The position numbers and the translations under genes are program-made. A model generated the notes under the pieces. The model made no database searches, was not told the DNA's origin, and was given only the letters and a program-made list of their open reading frames with translations. From Stenocarpella maydis (lineage: Eukaryota > Ascomycota > Sordariomycetes > Diaporthales > Diaporthaceae), in the NCBI GenBank assembly GCA_002270565.1, contig NQMI01000018.1, forward strand, positions 1 through 64,000: a DNA stretch of 64,000 bases, given 5' to 3'. Each line of letters opens with the position of its first letter. Position 1 is the stretch's first letter. Positions 32,930-44,499 of the stretch are shown here, piece after piece.

Positions 32930-35900
32930 TTACCTCTTCAATTGCGCCACAGCTTCAGTGGCGGCCTTTACTCTAGCTTCTTCCTTGAAGAGGGCCCCAC
33001 CCACGTCCGCAATTTCCTCCTCACCCACAAACACCTTGCAACCGAACCTGTCGCTTCCAAAACCCTCTCCTTCAGCCTCCCGGAGCTCATATCTCACCTT
33101 CTCAGAGACGGCCAGCCGGCCCAGCTCCTCCTTCGGGTGCCAAACATGCTCCACGGGCTTGGCGCGAAGCCTCCTCAGATACGCCAACAGCCCTGACCTC
33201 TCGATGAAGCGCTTGCAGGCATCGAAGCTGCTGGAGTCGACCCATATGGCACCGATCAATGCCTCGTACAGGTCCGAGAAGAACTTGGGAGCATGAAGAC
33301 GGGCTAGCAGCGCCCAGGGATAGCGTGTGCCGGAATTCATGGCGTCTAGGATGGACTCACGCAGCTCGGCGTGGCGCCTGCGAGTGGCCTCCTGCTCAGC
33401 AACCAATTCGACCGACTGGGAGCGCATGTAATACCACAAAGGCGTGGTGGTCTCCACGGGCCGGAGACGTGGGCTGTGCTTCCTGCTTCCGTTCTCTTCC
33501 CCGTTATCTATGATGATATCGTTTGTTGGCAGCTTTGGTCTCCACTCCATCATCAGGAAGGCGAGGATGTCTCCGTTGACAAGGGCGGTCCGAAGGAGGT
33601 GCATTTCCCAATTGTCTAATGCCTTAGGGATCTCGGCGAATAGTTCTTCAGCATGTTAGCTAGGAAGCACTATGAACGGAGCCCGGGTTTGAACAATGTC
33701 CTGTGAGAGGTTAAGAAGTATCTAAAACGAGCCCATACGTACCTCCAACTATAATGTGATCAAGTATGGAATCCCCCACAAACTCAAGGCGCTCATAGGT
33801 ATATAACGCAGTGACGTAGCTCGGGTGGGTCATTGCCTCAACAAGGAGAGCCTTCTCTTGAAAGATATAGCCTATTGACTCTTCCAAAGGCGTAAACATT
33901 GCAGGAAGTGGAGCGTTCTTGGGCTCCACTGCTTCAAACAGCACGTCTCTGGTGGTTTGGATGTCTTTGAACTGGCCTTCCGGAAGAAAAAAGGTCATGC
34001 ACTGGCGAGCCTTGTCCAGTCCGCCATCGATGTATGAGACTCCAATTACAGCCTCTACGACATCTGCAAGAGTTTTGGTCGCCATCACGCGTTTTCGTCC
34101 TCCATCAGCGGGGTCCTTGATCAGGTCTGAGATGTAGGGAGGCCGCCACCGCTCGCCGGCGCCCTTGAGCGCGAGTTGTTTGGAAACAATGAATTGGTCT
34201 AACCCTGATTCTTGGGCTGCTCTGCACAACCTCGAGTTGCTTACTATCCTATCTTTGAGACGTGACAGCAAGCCCTCTGGCATTCGTAGATCTGAACAGC
34301 GGGTTAGCATGCCGCATGATAAAGATCTTTCTTGAGCTGATTAGTGCTGGAAACGCTACAGTGGCAACTTCTAAAACGTAATCTAAGCGCTGTAGATGGG
34401 TAAGACGTAAATGACCAGTCCGTCTGCGGGACGACCTTCTGTGGGATAATGGACGGTGGGATAATTGACTGTGGGAGAACTGTCTGCTGGATGATCCTCT
34501 GTGGTGTAACGGGCCGTGGGATGGTGACTGGCATAATCGACTTACTAGTCGCAGCGACATTAAGAGTCGTACAGAGCTTCAAGACGGAGTCTCCCAAAAA
34601 CTCGTAGCGTTCTGAGGTATGAGTATGAGTAAAACTATGTTTTGAGTATTTCGGTATCTAGATCCTCACCGTAGTTCGTTGGCGTTCGAGCGCTTGACGC
34701 ACAGATTGCAGCCACGACCATCGAAATATCTGCTAGATTGAGTGGCGCAAGAAGTGTGTTGGAGAGCTCGCTGGCTACTAAATAGACCTCAATATAGTGT
34801 AGGAGAGACGGTATGAGGAGACCGAGCTCTATGTACTCCATCGAGATATCGTTAACCGTAAGGTCATTCATGGGTAGGACCCGAAAGGATGGCTTGATGC
34901 TGGGCCATTGTTGAGGGGGCGGTGGTCGGTGAAATAGACCCGGCCCTCGGGGATATTTGCTGACCGTGACATATTCGACCGGGGGTTTGGATGGTAGCAC
35001 AGACTCAAAAATGAAAGGGCTGCCATACGCGTCCCGAACGAGGCGGCCAGTGGAATCTGCGCCTAAGGGGGTGCTGGAGAGCTCTGTTGTCAGCTCACCG
35101 CTGCGCGAGATAAACCGCACGGCGAAATCCCCGTTTCTGATGTCCAAGCGTCTGTGGCCATAGGCCGCTGAGAGCAGAGCCGACGTGACATCCACTGCAT
35201 TGCCAGCATTGCTTACAGGTACTGCTTTGCCGATGTCAAGGATCAGATGGTATTGGTGGTTCAAGTATATATCAACCGCTGGCATATGGGGAAGAGAAAC
35301 TGGAAGGACCAGCTCAAGTTCACATTTGATAGAACGGTTCTGGTCAAGCAGTCTCAGGGCCCGCCTATTGATAGCAGCGTTATCTTTCCAAGCCTGAGCA
35401 ACTTGCAGCCAGGGGACAAATTGGGCTCTGGCTTCCTGTTTGGTATAAGTCAGCGCTTTGTGCCAGAACTTCAAGAAAAGAGCTTCAGCCAAATTTCGGC
35501 CTGAAGCATCAAATTAAAGCCCCCCATCCCATACTTGGGACGGGACCAGCTCAGGACAACAGACGGAAGCATCATGGTGTGGCTTACGGTCAATCCTGGG
35601 CGACCCGGCAACTCAATGCCAAAGTCCTTGTCTTTGGGTGGCAGGAGATGATCATCGATGAGTTTCGCATGATAAAGAGCTTGGTAAGCTTGAAAAGCGG
35701 CGTCTTTACAAGCATTTTGCTCGGAAAGCCACTCCCTGCTACTTGTGGCCCTGCGGATCTCCGGAGGTAGTGACACCGGGAGGAGTACTGTAGCTTTGAC
35801 CAGGTTCGGCGTGCCTGCTCTTGCGTGCTCATCGACAACCTTTTCGATGATGTAGTCAGGGCTGAAGTCGACAAACTTCCTTGAAGACAGGGTTGCACAG

Positions 35901-37891
35901 AAGTGGTTGAGGTGCGATTTGGCATCGTGTATGGTCAGACGAGCCCCGGTGCTCTCGACTCGAAGTTCGGGGTAGTCCGGGGCCTCGTCATCCTCAAGCT
36001 CTCTCAGGTTCTGCAGTTCTCGCAGGTCATCTTCGTACCACTTCTTCATTTCCGTCTCGAGGAGCTCCCACTCTTTCTTCACGCCGGTATCTGTTGTCTC
36101 CTCGAAAATGTAGAGGTGCGACTCTCCCATTCGGGCACGCCCACGTCGTTGGATGAAGGACTTCAGGTTGGCTGGCTTGTCCATACAAACAACCAAGTTG
36201 CAAGCTGGGACATCGATCCCCTCTTCAAGCACGCTCGTCGCGACAAGAAGGTTCAGGCGGCCATCACGGAACGAATCCAGTGACAGACTGTTGCCCTTTC
36301 CAGGCAAGTCGAGGAAGTCCTGCTTGACGCCAGGAACGAACGAGGTCCCGACCATCTTACCAACCCGATATCGCTTGCTGAGCTCTGGGTGGCTCTTTAA
36401 CACACGTGCGAGTATCACAGTAGTTGCACGTTCTTTCACGAAGACGATGCCCCTAGCATTGCCTTCGTACCTGATGAGGAGATCAATGACCTTCCTCACC
36501 TTTTCTGAGAGGACCGACTCATCATAGGTTTCTGATGGGCGCTCAATTCCGGCGTTCTGGAAGATCCGAGCCAGATAGACGGCCTCGGCATCTCTAAAGT
36601 CCTTGCTGATGGGGTTTTGTCTCCGAACGCCATCCAAGAAACGGGAAATGGCTTCGAAGATATACCAGTCCGCAGCCCAGCTTCCCATATCCCGGAAAAT
36701 CTCGACGCTCCTCCTGCATAATTTCTTCATGATTCGTTGGACATACGTTTCCTTCCTCATGAAAGCATCCTCGAGCGCCCTTCTTGATCGATCCGTGTTC
36801 TGCGCGGAGAGGTGGTGGACGTATGGATCATCCATGATGTTCAGACTTGTGTGGGCTTCGTGGATTCTGGTCATGGATTGCGTGTATTCGCTCAGGGGTA
36901 CTTTTAACTTGGGCGTATAATCGATGCTGAACATCAAAGGGCGCCGTGTATGCGCCAATAATTCCTCTCTGTGCCTTGTGGGGCTCTGGCATGTTGCGTC
37001 GAGTGTAGTTTCCAGTTCCTCAAGGCTTGATACATCGGCCTTGACCACAGGGCTGGCGGTCAGCCCTAAAACATGGGGCACTTGGTCGCCCTTATTCTTT
37101 GCCTCACGATAGAATTCTCTCATAATCCTACTTCCAGGGTGCTTCTTTGTACAATTGTGTGCTGGGCAGTAGTCAGTAATAGACAAGGGGGAAGGACGTG
37201 GAAACTGGGTTGTTACCCTCGTCGAATATTATTAGTGCCAGGGATGATATCTGCACAAAACCGTGCAAGAGTGCGTCCAACAGTACCTGGGGAGTAGTCA
37301 CGACCAATTTGACGTTGAAAAGCACACCCTCCCATGTGGATTTCGACCAGCTGTCGACTTCATCCGCTCCAGTGACAATTTTTGGAAGCACCGACGGCAT
37401 CTGAGCCCTGAAGACTCCAAGTTGTTGAGCACATAGGGACACTGTAGGCGCCATAAACCAGATTATCTAGTAATGAATCTGAATTAGTAAGTCTACACGT
37501 TTAGTGTTGGATGGACTTCATAGGCGTTGGCACCTTGTCAGAAGGCATCCTGTCAAGTTCTGCTCTGATCCTCAGGACAGCGCTGGCCGATGACACTTAA
37601 ATTAGCGCGACGAAGGACGCTATCTTGACATTGGGCAGCTTACACTTGGGTCTTCCCACTGCCAGTGTCCATGGCAACAATAACATTCTCTCTGAGTGAT
37701 GCCTCGAGCATCTCCAACTGGTATGCCCTTGCAGTGATACTGATAGGGTCCTTTGGCTGTCCTGCCATGGTCTCGTCTGGCTCAGATTTCTCATGCCATG
37801 ATGAGCTTAATGGACCCTCGGTTGCCAAGGCCTCGTTGATAGCGTCGTTGAGATCGTCGGAGGATGAAGGCGAGTCGCTATAATGCGCCAT
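32930..37891 (-). CDS. DCL2: Dicer-like protein 2 (RNA-silencing endonuclease)
   Basis: Processes long double-stranded RNA into small interfering RNAs in quelling and antiviral defence. Eight exons: 37891-37644, 37582-37534, 37466-37217, 37161-35588, 35435-34670, 34611-34546, 34291-33743 and 33645-32930, all phase-consistent, giving about 1405 aa, the usual DCL2 length. In order: Walker [11 protein letters not shown] (split by intron 1), [22 protein letters not shown] (split by intron 3), [10 protein letters not shown], helicase C domain ([28 protein letters not shown]), and the Dicer dimerisation domain. RNase IIIa follows ([12 protein letters not shown] ... [18 protein letters not shown]), then RNase IIIb ([15 protein letters not shown] ... 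[16 protein letters not shown]). Acidic metal-binding residues look intact in both. No clear PAZ domain is seen, and only a degenerate dsRNA-binding tail is present, as in other fungal DCL2. Intron 6, 254 nt, carries a minisatellite. Confidence 0.95.
34415..34531 (-). repeat. Degenerate 15-nt tandem repeat inside DCL2 intron 6
   Basis: Read on the minus strand, 7-8 units follow the pattern CAG-NNN-RTY-ATC-CCA. The frame stays open from the preceding exon and would encode QxIIP-like pentapeptides ([35 protein letters not shown]). The segment lies between the donor at 34545 and the acceptor at 34292. Confidence 0.75.
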
Positions 37892-39014
37892 GGTTGTCAC
37901 TTTGTGTCTCTGCTCAGGGGCCAGTGCGGTGGAACGTGAGGCTCAATATGAGACGGGTGGTCGAACGGCGCGTGCAACTACGAGGCAGTGTCGAGTCTGT
38001 TGGGGAGAAAATATGACAGTGTTGATGCTGGTAGAGCATGAAAAGGCACAGAGAAGGCAGAGAGGTGAGCTCCAGAACCGGGGACACCGGGGTACAGTAG
38101 TTGAACGACTGACTGGACATGCGAGGCCCGCTTGTTGTGTTGGTTAAGCGTGAGGCCTACTGTGCCACCTCGCGCTATGGTCGCTGCACTCAGCCGCTTG
38201 GCGGCACAGAAGCATGAGCCACGAATTATTTGGATTGTAGCGGTACCTACATTGCAGTGGTAGGGCTGAGGGTTCTAGTAGGAATAGGCGTAGAGGGGTT
38301 CACTCTCACTCCCCCCTTGCACGCTACCTAGGTACTTATCTACCCAATCACCCAAAAACCCTCCACACAGGAAGGACTCTCTCTCCATGTACGGCCCTCC
38401 CCACGAAGGCTCTTTACGCGTCCGGAGGGAGGGAACCCCCAGACCCTCTGGGTTAGAGTTTCCCAACAAATTAATTAATATACAGACTTAATAACTCATT
38501 GACCTTTTTTTTTCTTAGAAAATCTTTTTTTTTAATATTTTTTAAACGTCAGGCAGTGCGGTAGGGTAAGTTCAACTTGTAGACAAAGTACCTAGGTATG
38601 TAATAAGTATTCTGGAAGAAGAGCATGCAAAAGGCGGCCGGCGGTATGGAGCAGTGAACTGGTTGCACTGGAACCCGAGGAAGGCAAACGTCCAAAACGC
38701 CTGATGCAAGGTTGTACGAGAAGTTCTTTAGACCAACACAAGGTAGCCAGCTACTCTGTTTTTAAGGGTTCCTCTTATTCAAGGACCAGGAGGGAGGCCC
38801 GTGGCGGGTAAGTTGGCATTAAATGACAGGTCCCCTCACCGAGGCCACAGGTTAAGCTGATCTGCTCTGAGGCTTCGGCCACTTTGCAATCTTGATTGCA
38901 CTCATACAAACTCCTGACTCGACACTTCGTTTGCTAGCCCCAGTATACAGTTCATCAACAGCTGCAACCCCAAGCACATGCATTGTCACACCCCAGAGTC
39001 AGACTTCAGGGCAA
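37892..39014. promoter_or_regulatory. Divergent intergenic region DCL2 / RCC1-like gene
   Basis: 1.1 kb between divergent start codons. It contains TACCTAGGTA motifs near 38325 and 38590 and an AT-rich block with long T runs (38466-38546). No gene supported. Confidence 0.4.
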
Positions 39015-40126
39015 ATGGAATTGTATGCCTCGGGCTTCAACGCCTGGGGCCAACTCGACTTGCAAGCCACAGAGAAGCAAGCCGAGCCAGCCGACTTGCA
39101 CAAATTCACCTGTATGCTCAAGGGTGATTCCATAGACTACCCCAGGCCATCGTTGTCCTATACCTCTGGTAGGCTGCTAGTCCCTAAGCTCGTATTCTTT
39201 TCTTCCGTACATCGCCATCGCGGAGCAGATGGGCTCCTCGCTTTGAGCTAGGTACGCGGGGAAGAGACTTAGTTTATGGACCATGATTGCTTACTCTTCG
39301 GTGTGCTAGTGTTAGTTGATGGCAAAGTGAGAACTGCGGGCTATCTACCTTCGGCTCACCGACGCTTATATGACGGGGAATTCTTATCAAAGCATACTCT
39401 CGCCGAGGCATCAAACGGGACTGCAGTACGCACTTCCTTGGTCGCGTAACGCCAGATTGGCCGTCCAAGCTGATATTAGATGAATAGGCCGTTCTTGACC
39501 CGACTGGGGCAGTCCGGTGTTACCAGTCCCTCGAAGGAGTCCTGAGCCGGGATCATTACCAGATCTTCCCAAACCTTCCACCATGCCAACAGCTGGTGGC
39601 CTACGACACGGGCTTTGCAGCTCTTACTTGCGCAGGTGATGTCTACACGCTCGGCGATGAGCGGTACTCGGCATGCCTCGGCCGGGAGGTATCGCCAGCT
39701 ACCCCGGCGGATGAGCCAGGTCTTGTCACTGCTCTTCAGGGTTTGCCCACGGGGCCCATCTCAAAGATAGCTGCTGGCGGTTATATGCTTGCTGCACTTA
39801 CCACCGGCAACGATCTTTACCTCTGGGGCGGTCACCCCGGTAGAAAGACCGTCCCACCAGACATCACAGACGAACCGACGCCAGTCGACATCGAAGAAAA
39901 CGACATTGCGGATGTTACTGTCGGTGAGGCACATATCATGGTCTTGACGACCCATGGTGATGTATTCATTATTGGCGAGAACGGAAATGGCCAATTAGGC
40001 CTACCTAGCAGATCAGAAGAGTCATGGCGCCAAGTGTCGCTCGGACTAGAAGACGGGCGAAGAGTTGTGGGAGTGCAAGCTGGTGTAAGAAATTCTTTCC
40101 TGCTGGTTCACAAGCAATCAACCTAG
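39015..40126 (+). CDS. RCC1-like (regulator of chromosome condensation repeat) protein
   Basis: Small beta-propeller-type protein of the fungal RCC1/BLIP-II class; specific role unknown. Exons 39015-39168, about 39310-39425 and 39488-40126 give about 302 aa. It starts MELYASGFNAWGQLD, the usual opening of this fungal family. RCC1-type segments include AYDTGFAALTCAGDVYTLGD, ERYSACLGRE, LYLWGGHPG and VFIIGENGNGQLGLPS. The second intron (39426-39487) is firm: phase 0, GTACGC...AATAG, joining GTA to AVLDPTGAVRCYQSL. The first acceptor is ambiguous: 39309 or 39315 both keep the frame, differing by Leu-Val. It is shorter than full seven-blade RCC1 proteins, and so is perhaps a partial propeller. 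Confidence 0.78.
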
Positions 40127-40220
40127 CCCAGGTCATGCCATCGGTTTCCGGTCCATTTGCCTCTATGCATCTGCTCTATGGTACAGTCGTAATGTCCGCG
40201 TGGCATCAGGCGGCATCAAA

Positions 40221-41344
40221 TCATAGGTTCGTGAGGTAATCCTCGATCTCCTGAGGACTCAGTTTTCGGAAACGGGGGCCCTTCGCGCCCTCAACACCCT
40301 CCACTCCAAGAAGATGGTCTGCTGGTGGTCCAACGATTCCTGCAAGAGTGTGTTAGCGAATCATCTGCAGAGTGGCCTATATCATGGAAGATGTGACGTA
40401 CCAATCTCGATTGTGTCGCCGTTCATCTCACCCTCGATCGTCTCCTTGAGCGTCAGCAGCGCAATGTGCACCGCATCCTCCAACTCCAGACCTTCCGTGT
40501 ACCGCTTCTCCAGGAAAGTCTTGGCCGAAGTCGCACTCTTGCCAATGGCTGTCGCCTTCCATGGGAAGTAACTGCCTGACGGGTCGACCTGATACAGCAT
40601 CGGACCTCCCTTGAGGATACCACCCGTCTTTCCAGAGATCTTCTTCTCCCCGCCCTCACCCTCAATGGACTTGGCTGCCTTCTCCACCTCTTCCTCGGGC
40701 AGAATACCCTCGTCCCAACCCGCAATCAGCAGGGACACACCGTACGGCCGCACACCTCCCGACTGGGTGGCCTCCTGCATAACCCGCGCGACATCCTGGA
40801 CCAATATCCTTGTGGGAGGGTACTCGTTGTAGATGCGCTTGTAATCGGTGTGAGAGACCTTGCGCGCCTTGTCGACAAGGACTCTGTAGTCGGGTCCCAT
40901 TCCCGAGTAGACCATGCCGATGTTGGGGGTGACGAGGCTGATCTTGGACAGTGAGGACGGGTCGGCGAGTGGAGAGGAGGACTTCTTCTCAGTGGCGAGG
41001 ACGATACCGTTCGTTGCTGCACTGCCGCGTCAGTCTCAAGGCTGCAGTGCTGTTAGACGGAGGCGAGGGCACTGACCCTTGATGCCGAGCGCTGTGACGC
41101 CCTGGTTGACTGCGTTCAAGGCATACTCTGTTTGAGGAGGGTATCAGTTACTGTGATGCCTTCTACACCAGGCACGTCACGGTGTAGCTCGGGTATGTGC
41201 GGAGACTGACCGATCTGCACCAGCTTGCCGCTGTCGTCTGGGTCAGCAGAAACACACATGGATGGATTAGCAGCTGCGGATGCGACTGAGTTGAGCTCAC
41301 CTGGGCGAGAATGTGGTAAGAGAGAAGGAGTATCTATCAGCCAT
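40221..41344 (-). CDS. PRE8: 20S proteasome subunit alpha-2
   Basis: Alpha-ring subunit of the 20S proteasome. Five exons: 41344-41301, 41230-41211 (20 nt), 41127-41077, 41016-40402 and 40339-40221, with introns of 70, 83, 60 and 62 nt, giving about 282 aa. Exon 1 encodes [14 protein letters not shown], the family start. The 20-nt exon 2 supplies GKLVQI, and exon 3 [17 protein letters not shown]. Then come [18 protein letters not shown], the alpha-2 signature [36 protein letters not shown], and [19 protein letters not shown]. An acidic Gly/Lys-rich insert ([19 protein letters not shown]) and a C-terminal extension ending [13 protein letters not shown] make it somewhat longer than yeast Pre8. 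It converges with the RCC1-like gene, only 94 bp between stops. Confidence 0.95.
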
Positions 41345-41997
41345 GACTGCTAATTAGATACGGGCGAGTTTCGGGTATGGTGTGCGAGCTGGTCTGTGGT
41401 CCTTGTACGTTCTCGGTTGGGGGAGAAGAGAGATGGACGGCCGCGCAGCTGAAGCTTGGTGATGTCGAAGTTGCAGCTGCAACCACCCAGGCAGGAGTCC
41501 ACACGCGTCAACCTGCTGCTGCTGAGGGAGCTCCCCCGGCCAAGCGCAGTGAGTGCTGGGGCCGCGGGCAGGCGGGCCAGGAGGGGGGGGCGCTGGGGTT
41601 GTAGCTTACCTAACCTAACGCCTGGCGCCTAACCCACTGGTGTCATGTTCAAAGCTCCCAAAAAGTTAACAGTCTGGTTTCAATCTATGTTTCTTTCCAT
41701 AAAACTTCGACCGCTGCCAGTCCCGCACCAACCCAGCTCGTTGCTTCGTGCTGCGCAAAAAACAATATATGTAATTCTGAGCCGTCCGGTTTGCCTGGTC
41801 ACTCTACCACTTTATCATTCCGCGTCGTCTTTATGAACCGCACGACCCTTGAGTCGACAGCCGGCTCATTCGGTTGAAGATGACCTCAGGCAGCTCACTC
41901 TAAAAGTACTGAACCGCCCGCCAGTGCTTCTTTCACGCACTCTACGTTTCCTCAGTGTCCTTTGCTTTTTACCTTCGCGTCTAGTACCTTGCTCGTC
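41345..41997. promoter_or_regulatory. Bidirectional promoter region PRE8 / RING-CH gene
   Basis: 653 bp between divergent genes; C/T-rich before 41998. No gene supported. Confidence 0.35.
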
Positions 41998-43070
41998 ATG
42001 TCAGAGCCAGCCAACCCAATGGCCTCCGCGCCGACCTGGTCTTTCGACAACGCTACCAGCCCTCCTTCAAGGGAGACTACCCCTCCAGCGGCCCCGTCGG
42101 ATCCAGCCTCGTCCTCTAGCAATGAGACTGCGCATGGTGATAGTACGCAAACCGCCCATGAAGAAGCGACACACGACCGCAGGCAGTACCCGCCTCGGAC
42201 CTGCAGAATCTGCCTTGAGGACGTCGAGCCGACGTTCGAGACCCCGAACCTGTCCACCCAGTACCTTGGAGGAAAGCCGCGTGTGAGATACGTCTCGGAC
42301 GACCCGGAGCTTGGCAGGCTCATGCGCCCTTGCAAGTGCAAAGGATCGCAGCAATATGTCCACGAGGGCTGTCTCCGGGCCTGGAGAGGAGCCTCGCCCT
42401 CAGATCGCAATCTTTGGCAATGCCCGACCTGCAAATATGAATACAGGCTAAGCAGCTTAAAATGGTCACGTTGGCTCAATAGCGGAATACTCCGTGTGTT
42501 CCTGACTGCGACCATCATGGTCTTGGCCTTGTTCATTTTGGGCTTCGTCGCCGATCCCATCATCAACATATTGATTGACCCTACCGGGACTGTTGTGGAC
42601 GTGGTGAAGGGAGGGTTTGACGGTTTCGAAGAAATTCTCGAATACATACCCGAGGACGAACCAAACACTTGGTTCGTGCACTTCTCCAAGGGCTTGCTCT
42701 CTCTTGGGCTGGTTGGCCTCGTGAAGGTGTTTATTGGCTTAGGCCCTTTCCACTGGTGGAACTTTAGGATTGGTGGCGGCAGGCGTGGAAGAGGCAGGGA
42801 CAGGCTCGAGAACGTCAGTTGGGTTCTGGTGTTCATCGGAGTAGCCACGTTCCTGGGGGTATGTTCATGGCTCCATCTTCCCTCACTTGTTCTGGCCGCG
42901 CATACCAGGAACATGCTAACTCTGCACAGGCTGTCTGGAAAGGTGTGAGTGCGGCTTGCGCGCGATATCTTAGCCAAGTTAGCGACGATATTATCGACGT
43001 CCCAGAAGACGACGACAGCGGAGAGGCCGAGGGTCAAGGACAGCAGGCAGAATCCAAAAAGGACCAGTGA
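41998..43070 (+). CDS. RING-CH (MARCH-type) membrane E3 ubiquitin ligase
   Basis: RING variant proteins of this class are membrane-bound ubiquitin ligases. Exons 41998-42858 and 42930-43070 flank a 71-nt intron (GTATGT, branch GCTAAC, GCACAG), giving about 333 aa. The N-terminal 60 residues are Ser/Thr/Pro-rich. The C4HC3 RING-CH domain runs from about residue 65 to 150: CRIC, a loop, then RPCKCKGSQQYVHEGCLRAW and WQCPTCKYEY. Three to four hydrophobic helices follow (ILRVFLTATIMVLALFILGF, LLSLGLVGLVKVFIGLG, VSWVLVFIGVATFLGAVW). The C-terminal tail is acidic. It is much shorter than Ssm4/Doa10, so it belongs with small MARCH-like fungal proteins; location and substrate unknown. Confidence 0.88.
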
Positions 43071-44499
43071 CGGCTTTTAGCGCTCTCAACCCAATATCTC
43101 AGCGAACTATTCTTCCTGCAGAGCTTGCCAGCTTCCACCATGCACACTCTTAAGTTGCCTCGGACCCGCTCTTCCGCGCTGTGTCAACTAGTCTGTGTGC
43201 AGAGATCAAGGCTTTGTTACATCCTAGGATTCTGGGCGTCTTGTTCATTTTCCAACATGGGACCAGTACGAGCATGTCAACTGCAGTCTGTCGGGCCGGC
43301 CTTTGGGTCGCGCCTGGATCCACTCCTGCCCTTCAGACCCTTGGGTTACCATGATGAAGGCGTAGGCGGGCTACTGCTGATACATATTTGCCGCCATGGT
43401 CGAGAGTCTTGGTCAAAAGAAAAGCTTCAGATCGCAGTTATAGTTACTGTCGCATCGGTGAATGGGCGTGTTGCATCAGTTATTGAAATACAGCGGCTTT
43501 TTCCCTATAGACCAAGCGGACCATTGTAGGGTCTAATCTTAATGGTTGAACCTGCTCTCTCGTGCTTTCAAATGTCTGACCAAAACTCGAGTGTGATCTG
43601 GCATGCAAACACGTAGTGCGATGACTGACGTCTCCAAGCCACACAGCATGTTAGTGTAGTATGTTGTCTGACTGGGATCATGGCTATTGCAGCAGACATC
43701 AGTCTAGACATGACGGGCCCCACTAATGTAGGTGTGTCAGCGGTATTGGCGCGAACCCAGGGTCTGCTGCAGAGGGGCCGCCCTTTGAACCGCTCCCCTA
43801 CACCAACTACTAGGCACCTTTGCCATGCGACAAACCGTCCCTCCACGACCGCGTCCTTGATCGTCGCAGGCTTTCGGCTGAGAATGTATATTGGCTAGAG
43901 AAGGAATCTTGCCAGCAGGCCACCGGCGAAAGTGTCTGACATTGAAGGGCGCAATCTGGCATAGTTGCAATCCCAGTCTACCGTGTCGTCAAGGCTGAGG
44001 TCTCGGCAATTTCGACGCTTGAGCCGTTGTCTACACTGGATTCATCCTCCCGTGAGACAGACCCAAACTCTCCCACAAACAAGCATCCTCCCTCATCCGG
44101 CCGATCGTCTCATTCGAGAAGCTGCAATTACATACGCGTGCGCCAACTCCCTTGCCGAGTGCTCTTGCTTCTCCATGGGAACGAGCTGCCCGGCGCCAGC
44201 CAGAACAGCCCGCGAGAGAGCTTTGTGGCTTCTCCCTTCCATCTGCACGGCTTACTGTACCATCAGCCCATAACAACGAACACGACATACCACTGCACCG
44301 CTCACACCCTGGCTGCACCGCCTTGCTCATCATCGCCACTCGTTTATTCAAATCGCTGCTTATACCGCCCAGCCCTCAAGGGGGTGGCTGGCTCCCATTC
44401 TCGTGGTCGCCTTCGTTGACGAACTGCGAACCATTTCCCTACCGAACTTCCTCTCACAACCCGCCATATGACCTGAACCACACACACACATAATAGATA
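43071..44499. other. Intergenic region, no gene seen
   Basis: 1.4 kb between co-directional genes. The 300 bp before 44500 is pyrimidine-rich and ends in a short CA repeat (44480-44490). Only short unbiased frames. Confidence 0.4.

Noticed and set aside
35471..35587. Apparent frameshift in the DCL2 helicase-to-dimerisation region
   Set aside because: A 152-nt intron (donor GTAAGC at 35587, branch CTGAC, acceptor AAACAG at 35436) joins the two frames in phase, so the gene is intact.
41952..43037. Long minus-strand ORF of 361 aa
   Set aside because: It is the antisense shadow of the RING-CH gene, whose zinc-binding residues and intron signals are clear.
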